From contig LS997567.1 of the NCBI GenBank assembly GCA_000469685.2, positions 29,391,023 to 29,455,022 on the forward strand: DNA of 64,000 nt. Direction: 5' to 3'. The notes beneath the pieces are model-generated. The model saw nothing but the letters and a program-made list of their open reading frames with translations, did not search any database and had not been told where the DNA came from. The number at the start of each line of letters is the position of its first letter. Position 1 is the stretch's first letter. A program made the position numbers and the translations under genes. Shown piece after piece: positions 11,429 to 20,655 of the stretch. Origin of the DNA: Haemonchus contortus. Taxonomy: Eukaryota; Nematoda; Chromadorea; Rhabditida; Trichostrongylidae.

Positions 11429-12188
11429 ATGGATAACGTCATAATGACGACCGATAAAACTGTGCAAAAGGTTGAGAGCATCATCGCCGAGATCGAGTCT
11501 GAGATAAACGAGACGATGAACTACTTGCCCGAAGATAAATGTTGCTCCCAAGAGCAACCGTATGAAGGCGCAAATGTGTCACTGGAACACCCGAATTCCT
11601 GTGTGAAAGAAATGAAAGGAAGAAAAACGGTTGAAGGAGAAGATGAACCTCATGTTCACGACATGGAGACAGAACACCACAATGCAGAGCGCCAATCGGT
11701 GGAACACCAAGAGGACTCAAACGCACAAGAACTTTCCGATGAAGATTATCAACTTCGGCTAATTTGCGAGAACTCCATAAAAGATGAAGAGCAGGAAGTC
11801 AATAATGAGAAGGGGTTCACAGGCCGATTACCAGCCAAAACGCTCCACCCAGGATATCATTAGAGATCTCGAAGATTTAGAGCATGGTTTACGCCTACTC
11901 CCCACTCGTCGAATAGATGAATTTTCACCTAGCGCCGTACCATGGATCACTTGTGCCTTCTGCAGAAGACAAGGAATTCACTACTCCGATTCGTGCCCCG
12001 ATTTCGCCGACGGCCATCAACAGTACCACTTCATTCGAAAAGAGGGCAGATGTGTCTACTGTTTGGGAAGGTGTAATCCTCACGTCGAATGTCGTGAAAG
12101 AAGAAAGAAATGCTGGTATTGTGGAATAGTGGAAAACACAATATTGAACTTCCTTGCTACGAGAGATAACGGCCATCATCGTTCGTAA
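11429..12188 (+). pseudogene. Zinc-knuckle accessory protein downstream of env, frameshifted
   Basis: ATG at 11429 opens 144 codons, strongly acidic (Glu-, Asp- and His-rich), ending at 11863; the frame used from about 11784 carries the C-terminus to 12188. That part has three CxxC-type units: CAFCRRQGIHYSDSC near 11953, CVYCLGRCNPHVEC near 12053 and CWYCG near 12110, then an RDNGHH motif. Zinc-knuckle proteins with this spacing occur beside Pao elements in strongylid nematodes as far as I recall; a nucleic-acid-binding role is inference. One frameshift separates the acidic and zinc parts. Confidence 0.6.
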
Positions 12189-12297
12189 TGCACTATACCG
12201 AACTCGAAAGGGAGAATAAGAAACGTTATTGAGAATGTTCGACAAGAACTACTCGAGACCTTTAAGCTGGACAATATCAACTCTTTTGCCCCAGGAG

Positions 12298-12827
12298 TGT
12301 AGCAAATGCTACCGTAATCAGTGTCAAAGAAGTCATCGATTGCTGTGAGTCACCGACCGACTTATCGCTGTTCGGATCATCACAGATGCGCGTTTGCCGT
12401 AGGTTTAGCTTGAAAGAGGGAACCTTCTCAGAATATTAGGGCTTCATCTGGTAAAAGGTTAGCTAGTATGCAAGCATTCTTCCAAAACACAGGTTCTTCG
12501 TTTACCGTAATGACCGCATTTTTCAGATTATGTTGTCCTACGCGAGCTCAAACGGTCGCATAAAAGAAGGCGACTTCAGCAAAACCCCAGCCTCTGTGCT
12601 ACCGTTTCGTCTTGTTCACCATTGTCCACGTCGCAGCAACCAACAACATTGACCAGACAATATCGAGGTCAATATTCTCGCGTCATTGCATCTAACCAGC
12701 TGATCAATATTAGTGAATTCGTCAGAAATAAAAATCTGAACAACCGCCTTTGCCCAAGATTTCTCGTACAACCGCGTGGCAACTCAGCAAGAGTTTATTG
12801 GCGAGCGACCTTTAAGATCACTATATG
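12298..12827 (+). repeat. BEL/Pao 3' LTR, truncated
   Basis: Starts TGTAGCAAATGCTACCG after CCCCAGGAG and matches 3151-3675 with scattered differences, consistent with an old insertion. Homology ends at ATCACTATAT, and unrelated LINE sequence begins at about 12832, so the distal part of the LTR is lost. Confidence 0.75.
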
Positions 12828-12831
12828 TGAA

Positions 12832-13950
12832 AACGACTCAGAAATATCCACGATAGTTATGCTATTTAAAATTTTATATGCCATAAGTATATCAAATTTC
12901 TTTCTTCTCCATTCAGGAGACATTAGACCAAGTATCTTATTACGTTCACCTCTAGTGGGTATTTCATTATAATCTAAACGATAACTTCGCATCATAAGTT
13001 TACGAGTGAAGCTATTTTGAACTCCTTCCAAAGCATAAACATCTTTTTTCTTATAGGGTGTGAAGACAGTAGATCCACATTCCAGAATGGGACGGACGTA
13101 GACCTTGAAAGCCCTTAGCAAAGTTTTCGAGTCATTATTGCGAAGCACCTTGAAAATATCGAAACTCAGACGAAGGACTTTTGAAAGCAATTCTTTATAA
13201 TGATTAGAAAAGTCAAGAGTTCTACCATAATGATATCCCAGGTCACGGGCTTCTGATACCTCTTTACGTGTCGTGCCTCCCAAACGATATAAAGGATTTC
13301 GAACATGTTTGCCCAGGCACCGCAATTGTGTTTTCTTGATGGAAAGTGGAATATGATTCATTTCAGACCATTTGGCTGCTTTATCAATTGCTTTTTGGAG
13401 ACTTATGTCAGACCCAACTCCAAAGACCTCTTTATAGATTTTTATGTCATCTGCATAAAGGTTGCAAACAACGTCAAGATCTTCAAAAAATCAAGAAAAG
13501 TCTGAAGTAAATATGTTAAACAAAACCGGTGAAAGTGCCCCACCTTGGGGCACTACTGATTTTACGGTACGAACAGGGGAGAAAGAGCCCATCACTGAAA
13601 CTTGAAATGCCCTATTATACAGAAACTCTTATCCAATTCCTCACCAGAGGATGGAAATAAATATGTTCCAGCTTTTGAATCCACAACTCATGGGATACTT
13701 TATCAAATGCTCTTTGGAAATCAAAATAAACCACATCTACGCTTTTCCCCTATCCAAAGAGGTTGTCCAGTCACTGAGACAATCCAGTAATGGAATCTAA
13801 ATAGATCTACCGTTACAAAAACCATGAAGGGAATTTAGAGTTGTACCAAAATTATCAAGAAGAGAAATCATGTATTTCCTGAGAAGTTTTTCAAAAACTC
13901 TGGCAAAAATAGAGATCAAGCTTAGGGCCTATATTTTCTAGGATTATACA
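12832..13950 (-). pseudogene. CR1-like LINE reverse transcriptase, 3' half
   Basis: Read leftward from 13950, degenerate reverse transcriptase is visible: SVVPQGGALSPVLFN near 13550, LYADDIK near 13450 (catalytic YADD), then ARDLGYHYGR, VRPILECGS and NSFTRKLMMR in the open part (13361 down to 12832). The thumb and connection region is typical of CR1/Jockey-clade LINEs. Upstream parts have several stops and frameshifts. The 5' half and endonuclease are absent, and no 3' microsatellite tail is seen at the LTR junction, so the junction is a rearrangement and not a clean insertion. Confidence 0.8.
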
Positions 13951-15793
13951 CTGGTTCTATATTTTAGGAGATATCGAGTTTATAACAAGTCCCTCCACTG
14001 AGTTTTCGGGCTGAAATTTTGGGTGAAATTGGATTTTCGACGTTTTTTCACATCTCGTACTTGTGATGGGTGGAGACCAAATTTCAACTGTATTTTGACA
14101 ATTTTGGGTAGGTCGTCCATCATGTGCTCATTGAGTGCCTTTTATAGTTCAGGAGATATCGAGTGCGTAACGCGTCCCTCCACTGAGTTTTCGGGCTGAA
14201 ATTTTGAGTGGGATGTCGTTTTTCACGTATTTTCACATCTCGTACTTGTGATGGGTGGAGACCAAAAATCAACTGTATTGGGACTGTTTTTCAGGTAGGT
14301 CGACCATCATGTGCTCATTAAGTACCTTTATATTTTAGGAGATATAGAGTGCTTAACGCGTCCCTCCACTGAGTTTTCGGGCTGAAATTTTGAGTGGGAT
14401 GTCGTTTTTCGCGTATTTTCACATCTCGTACTTGCGATGGGTGGAGGCCGAAAATCAACTGTATTGGGACTGTTTTTTAGGCAGGTCGACCATCATGTTC
14501 TCATTGAGTACCTTCATATTTTAGGAGATATAGAGTGCATAACGTGTCCCTCCACTGAGTTTTCGGGCTGAAATTCTGAGTTGGATGTCGTTTTTGGCGT
14601 ATTTTCACATCTCGTACTTGCGATGGGTGGAGACCAAAAATCAACGGTATTGGGACTGTTTTTAGGTAGGTCGGCCATCATGTGCTCGTTCAGTACCTTT
14701 ATATTTTAGGACATATAGAGTGCATAACTTGTCCCTCCACTGAGTTTCGGTCTGAAATTTTAAATGGATGTTGTTTTCGGCGTAATTTCACATCTCGTAC
14801 TTGTGATGGGTGGATACCAGAAATAAGCTCTATTGATACACTTTTTCATGTAAGTCCGCTAACAAATATTTTCTGAATACCTCCTTAATTTTAACGATAG
14901 CGAGTGTGTTGCTATCGCGCTGAAATTTTGAGGGGAGACAAGATTTTTGGCGTATTTCCAAACCTCATACATGTGATGGGTGGAGACCAAAAATCAACTG
15001 TATTGGGACTGTTTTTTAGGTAGGTCGACCATCATGTGCTCATTGAGTACCTTTATATTTTAGGACATATAGAGTGCATAAATTGTCCCTCCACTTAGTT
15101 TTCGGGCTGAAATTTTGAGTGGGATGTCGTTTTTGGCGTATTTTCACATCTCGTTCTTGCGATGGGTGGAGACCAAAAATCAACGGTATTGGGACTGTTT
15201 TTTAGGTAGGTCGACCATCATGTGCTCGTTCAGTACCTTTATATTTTAGGACATATAGAGTGCATAACTTGTCCCTCCACTGAGTTTCGGTCTGAAATTT
15301 TAAATGGATGTTGTTTTCGGAGTACTTTCACATCTCGTACTTGTGATGGGTGGAGACCAAAAATCAACTGTATTGGGACTGCTTTTTAGGCAGGTCAACC
15401 ATCACGTGCTCATCGAATACCTTTTATATCCAAGGAGGTATCGAGTTTGTAACGTGTCCCTCCACTGAGTTTTCGGGCTTTAATTTTGAGTGGGATGTCG
15501 TTTTTGGCGTATTTTCACATCTTGTACTTGCGATGGGTGGACGCCAAAAATCAACTGTAATGGGACTGCTTTTTAGGCAGGTCAACCATCATGTGCTCAT
15601 TGAGTACCTTTATATTTTAGGACATATAGAGTGCATAACTTGTCCCTCCACTGAGTTTCGGTCTGAAATTTTGAGTGGGATGTCGTTTTCAGCGTATTTT
15701 CCCATCTCGTACTTGCGATGGGTGGAGACCAAAAATCAACTGTATTGGGACTGCTTTTTAGGCAGGTCAACCATCATGTGCTCATTGAGTACC
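13951..15793. repeat. Inverted, diverged copy of the 187-base satellite
   Basis: About ten monomers in the opposite orientation to the array at 1-2727. Landmarks such as TCCCTCCACTGAGTTTTCGG recur about every 180-190 bases (e.g. near 13993, 14176, 14361, 14546, 15460), and each contains the complement of the satellite core (AGGTCGACCATCATGTGCTC). Monomers differ from each other much more than in the left array. The unit at about 14880-14960 is strongly degenerate. Confidence 0.9.
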
Positions 15794-16099
15794 CGCGGTC
15801 GTGAGCCAATTCTTCTCTTTTGGTCTCATAACAGTCCAGACGCCGGGAAAAAATGTGCAAATTGAGGGATAGGTCAACAACTAAAATAAAGGAAACTCAC
15901 CGGCGGTGGGCGGAGCGTTTTCGCGGTTGGCGGTACTTTTTACAGAGATTCGTAACTCGATTCAACGAAGACGTCGAGGCCAGAAAAAAGGTAGAAAGAG
16001 TGAGGAGGGCCTCATGCGTGCTGGGCATGCGTGAGCTTAGCGAAGCCCCGCCCACGGTGGGCGGGGCGTGCGTTAAGGTGAAAGCTGCTTTTCAGAAAT

Positions 16100-16470
16100 G
16101 AGTGTACTTTTGTTCGGAAACGTTCTAGAATGGGGAAAAAAGTGGTCAGAGGTAATGGAACAAATGTGGTCGAATTCTCGAAAAGGGCGGAGTTGGCACC
16201 AAAGTGGGCGGAGCTCAAATCGAAATTTCATAACGCTGGTCAAAAACGTTCTGGAGCGCGGAGAAAAAGTGGTACGAGGTAATGGAACAAACGTAGTCCA
16301 ATTCCCGAAGTAGGCGGGGTTGGCACCAAAGTGGGCGGAGCTTAGATCAGAATATCAGAATTCTGTTCAGAAACGTTCTAGAACGCGGGGAAAAAGGGGC
16401 AAGAGGTAATGGAACAAATTCAGCCAAATTCTCGAAGTTGGCGGGGTTGGCACCAAAGTGGGCGGACCAC
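16100..16470. repeat. GC-box minisatellite (type 2), left palindrome arm
   Basis: Three to four units of about 110-115 bases, each with a GGCGGGGTTGGCACC core followed by an AAACGTTCTAGAA...GGGGAAAAA box. The same unit is found at 31480-31960 and 49380-50260. Open frames through it (e.g. 16098-16313) are by-products of the repeat. Confidence 0.75.
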
Positions 16471-16589
16471 TAATAACTCTGCTCGAATATATCGGGCGTG
16501 ATGCTCTCAGCAGTTCAGCGTTCGAATCTAGAGAGAACTATCTTATTCTAATCATCCGATTTCGCTGAATGACCCTATCGTGGATAAGT

Positions 16590-16660
16590 GGTCGTCGACA
16601 TATATTACACGCGTTAGCGTGCATAGCCAAACTGGTCTGTGTATAAAGCGCTAACTTTGT
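16590..16660 (+). mobile_element. Helitron 3' end joined directly to a Helitron 5' end
   Basis: The hairpin CACGCGTTAGCGTG is followed by CATAGCCAAACTGG (16622-16635), a Helitron-type 3' terminus with a CTGG end. The next bases, TCTGTGTATAAAGCGCTAAC (16636 onward), match the 5' terminus of the same family. The tail-to-head joint has no bases between. The mirror image is at about 19200-19250. Confidence 0.6.
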
Positions 16661-17285
16661 ATGTGTTTGTATGTCCTTTTGGGCGTCCGCGAAAAGCCAC
16701 GTAGGCGCGATGAAGAGTGCGAAACGCGATGAAGAGTGTGAAACGTGGACCCGTCAATGAAGCAGTTGTAAAATAGGAAGTATTCCGCTACTGTTTATAT
16801 TGATCCGTTAACGAATCATTGATAAGCGGCTTTCATACTTCCTGGGGGCACGTCCTTAGCAACGACGCTCGCTGTAATAATAGCAGGAGGCATTTTCTTT
16901 AAGGGGAGGAAGTGTTTAGGCACCTCTGGAGCAGCTATCATAGTCCAAAACTGAGCAAAAAGTAGACTTTTGCAGTCTTCATACTTTAGTGGTCATTTTG
17001 ATACCAGTTTTTTCCCAGAATTGACGAACTTAATCATGCGCCGATTTGAACGATAACGGTTTTTTGAACTGAAAAATAACAAATATGAGTTAATATTATT
17101 CCTGGTGTCAGTAAATGTTATCATTTTTAGTTTTCTTCCTCTCTATTCGTACTCAGCATTTCTTGAGAGCTTATTCCATATTCTAGTGAAGTTATCCTTC
17201 TCTAGCCGGAAATTGGGAGTAGTAGAACTCGCCACTACTTTGTTTCCATTTATCAAGTGAGGGCTATGAAATCAAAATTGGGAAA

Positions 17286-18415
17286 GTAGATTTATGATCA
17301 TTCCATGGGTACGTTCCGTCCCGATAACCACTCCAAGAATTTAAACCGAAAGGGTTTGAGTAATCAATGCTTGTTTACCTCTCAGAAAAATGGTTAGATT
17401 TTATTCATCTATTTAACGGACATGTCGTAAACATGTGAAATGAGGAAAATAACATGACCATGGGAAAAAGAAATAAAACAAACAACAAGATCTCATAATA
17501 AACTCAACTAAGCGAAATCAACTTGTCAATGGATTTCTTGAATGTACAATAATTCGGAGGGATGAGATTAAGACGTTAAAGAAAATTGAAGTCAGATCTA
17601 ACTCTGTTACTGGAAAACTGTGCTTTAATTCCAGTTCTTGCAGGCATGGCTGAAATCTTAGCGGAGGAACCTCGTGTGTTAGATGACACGACTGTGAAAA
17701 AATATGCGATATAGCAAATGCTACCGTAATCAGTGTCAAAGAAATCGTCGATTGCTGTGAGTCACCGACCGACATATCGCCGTTCGGTTCTTCACAGATG
17801 CGCGTTTGCCGTAGGTTCAGCTTGAAAAAAGGGATTTTCTCAAAATACAAGGGCTTCATCTGGTAAAGGGTTAGCTAGAATGCAAGCCTTCTTTCAAAAC
17901 ATAGGTTCTTTACCGTAATAACCGCATTTTTTAGATTATGTTGTCCTACGCGGGCTCAAACGGTCGCATAAAAGAAGGCGACTTCAGCAAAACTCCAGCT
18001 TCTGTGCCACCGTTTCGTCTTGTGCACCATCGTCCACGTCGCAGCAACCAACAACAGCGACCGGACAATATTGAGGACAATATTCTCGCGTCAGGGCATC
18101 TAACCAGATGATCAATACTAGTGAACTCTTCAGAAATAAAAATCTGAACAACCGCCTTTGCCCAAGCTTTCTCGTACAGCCGCGTGGCAACTCAGCGAAA
18201 GGTTATTGGCGAGCGACCTTTAAAATCACTATATTTAGTGCATCGGCGACTTCACGGACTCAGGTCGGTTAGATTTAAACTTTGCTTTACCGTAAGGACT
18301 CAGGTCGGTTAGATTTAAACTTTGCTTTACCGTAAAACAATATAGCGGTCACTTTGGAAAGTCTTCTTAACCGCTCAGTTCTCCTTTTTATACTATTTAC
18401 TTACTCACTCTACTC
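17286..18415. repeat. Second copy of BEL/Pao 5' flank plus LTR (palindrome spacer)
   Basis: Direct duplicate of 2727-3855. Its first ~150 bases (17286-17438) are part of the left palindrome arm; the rest, including an LTR at about 17711-18235 and the 40-bp tandem duplication, is the palindrome spacer. It ends at TTACTCACTCTACTC, exactly where the right arm begins. No gag follows. Confidence 0.9.
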
Positions 18416-19389
18416 ACATGTTTACGACATGTCCGTTAAATAGATGAATAAAATCTAACCATTTTTCTGAGAGGTAAACAAGCATTGATTACTCAAACCC
18501 TTTCGGTTTAAATTCTTGGAGTGGTTATCGGGACGGAACGTACCCATGGAATGATCATAAATCTACTTTCCCAATTTTGATTTCATCGCCCTCACTTGAT
18601 AAATGGAAACAAAGTAGTGGCGAGTTCTACTACTCCCAATTTCCGGCTAGAGAAGGATAACTTCACTAGAATATGGAATAAGCTCTCAAGAAATGCTGAG
18701 TACGAATAGAGAGGAAGAAAACTAAAAATGATAACATTTACTGACACCAGGAATAATATTAACTCATATTTGTTATTTTTCAGTTTAAAAAACCGTTATC
18801 GTTCAAAATCGGCGCATGATTAAGTTCGTCAATTCTGGGAAAAAACTGGTATCAAAATGACCACTAAAGTATGAAGACTGCAAAAGTCTACTTTTTGCTC
18901 AGTTTTGGACTATGATAGCTGCTCCAGAGGTGCCTAAACACTTCCTCCCCTTAAAGAAAATGCCTCCTGCTATTATTACAGCGAGCGTCGTTGCTAAGGA
19001 CGTGCCCCCAGGAAGTATGAAAGCCGCTTATCAATGATTCGTTAACGGATCAATATAAACAGTAGAGGAATACTTCCTATTTTACAACTGCTTCATTGAC
19101 GGGTCCACGTTTCACACTCTTCATCGCGTTTCGCACTCTTCATCGCGCCTACGTGGCTTTTCGCGGACGCCCAAAAGGACATACAAACACATACAAAGTT
19201 AGCGCTTTATACACAGACCAGTTTGGCTATGCACGCTAACGCGTGTAATATATGTCGACGACCACTTATCCACGATAGGGTCATTCAGCGAAATCGGATG
19301 ATTAGAATAAGATAGTTCTCTCTAGATTCGAACGCTGAACTGCTGAGAGCATCACGCCCGATATATTCGAGCAGAGTTATTAGTGGTCC

Positions 19390-19755
19390 GCCCACTTTGG
19401 TGCCAACCCCGCCCACTTCGAGAATTTGGCTGAATTTGTTCCATTACCTCTTGCCCCTTTTTCCCCGCGTTCTAGAACGTTTCTGAACAGAATTCTGATA
19501 TTCTGATCTAAGCTCCGCCCACTTTGGTGCCAACCCCGCCTACTTCGGGAATTGGACTACGTTTGTTCCATTACCTCGTACCACTTTTTCTCCGCGCTCC
19601 AGAACGTTTTTGACCAGCGTTATGAAATTTCGATTTGAGCTCCGCCCACTTTGGTGCCAACTCCGCCCTTTTCGAGAATTCGACCACATTTGTTCCATTA
19701 CCTCTGACCACTTTTTTCCCCATTCTAGAACGTTTCCGAACAAAAGTACACTCAT
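19390..19755. repeat. GC-box minisatellite (type 2), right palindrome arm
   Basis: Reverse complement of 16100-16470. It adds no independent copy of the repeat, because it belongs to the palindrome. Confidence 0.75.
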
Positions 19756-20198
19756 TTCTGAAAAGCAGCTTTCACCTTAACGCACGCCCCGCCCACCGTG
19801 GGCGGGGCTTCGCTAAGCTCACGCATGCCCAGCACGCATGAGGCCCTCCTCACTCTTTCTACCTTTTTTTCTGGCCTCGACGTCTTCGTTGAATCGAGTT
19901 ACGAATCTCTGTAAAAAGTACCGCCAACCGCGAAAACGCTCCGCCCACCGCCGGTGAGTTTCCTTTATTTTAGTTGTTGACCTATCCCTCAATTTGCACA
20001 TTTTTTCCCGGCGTCTGGACTGTTATGAGACCAAAAGAGAAGAATTGGCTCACGACCGCGCCCAATTCCGGCGCATGCCCGTCCCTTGGGAGCGGAGCTC
20101 CGCTAGGCTCACATATGCTCTGTTGCACTTACCCTATGCTCAACCTCCAAACTTGGCCCGACTTTTCCAGGTGTTTCTTCAGGTTATATCGAATTTCC

Positions 20199-20409
<211 letters not shown>

Positions 20410-20512
20410 GCGCTTTATATACAGTAATGATATTTTTGTGATTTTTTAATAGCTGTTAAGATAATAATAATAAAATTAATGATTAATAATCACGGTGGGT
20501 ACTGCAAGCATG

Positions 20513-20655
20513 GTACCACTTGGGCTACGCACGCTAACGCGTTCACCACATGTCCGCAACCGCTTCCCACGTGACATTTCACACTCTTCATCGCACCTAC
20601 GTGACTTTTCGCGGGCAGACGCTTGGACGGACATACAAACAGACACACTAAGTTT
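20513..20655 (-). mobile_element. Helitron 3'-terminal fragment
   Basis: On the minus strand it reads ...AACGCGTTAGCGTGCGTAGCCCAAGTGG then T: hairpin plus terminal TGG as in other copies, though the CTGG is changed to GTGG. The body contains CATCGCACCTACGTGACTTTTCGCGG-type sequence shared with 16690-16760 and 25200-25270. Its 5' part is cut by the LINE tail at about 20655. Confidence 0.5.

Larger units (their letters stand above)
3151..12827 (+). mobile_element. Decayed BEL/Pao LTR retrotransposon with env-like region
   Basis: Matching direct repeats (3151-3675 and 12298-12827) bracket, in order, a gag with zinc knuckles, a retropepsin, a G2-type envelope region and a small zinc-knuckle frame, all on the plus strand. 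Gag-protease-(pol)-env order and the gag/protease signatures fit nematode Pao-type elements. The element is dead: gag has a frameshift and a stop, an RTE LINE interrupts gag at about 5257-8650, and the reverse transcriptase, RNase H and integrase are entirely missing between protease and envelope. The 3' LTR is cut short at 12827, where a CR1-like LINE fragment begins. Confidence 0.85.
15794..20060. repeat. 4.27-kb palindrome (long inverted repeat with spacer)
   Basis: 15794-17438 is the reverse complement of 18414-20060, with only a handful of single-base differences (for example a G/T near 16788, a one-base A-run difference near 15985, a T/G near 17271). The outer limit is CGCGGTCGTGAGCC on the left and its complement ending at 20060. 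The spacer 17439-18413 is the BEL/Pao LTR region. No TIR-plus-duplication signature is seen at the outer edges, so inverted duplication fits better than transposition. An assembly fold-back is possible. Confidence 0.9.

Noticed and set aside
16500..16545. tRNA gene with GTTCGAATC B-box
   Set aside because: The B-box-like word stands alone; no A-box at the right distance and no clover-leaf.
15794..20060. Palindrome as a foldback DNA transposon
   Set aside because: No target-site duplication at the outer edges, and the arms contain unrelated repeats; inverted duplication explains it better.
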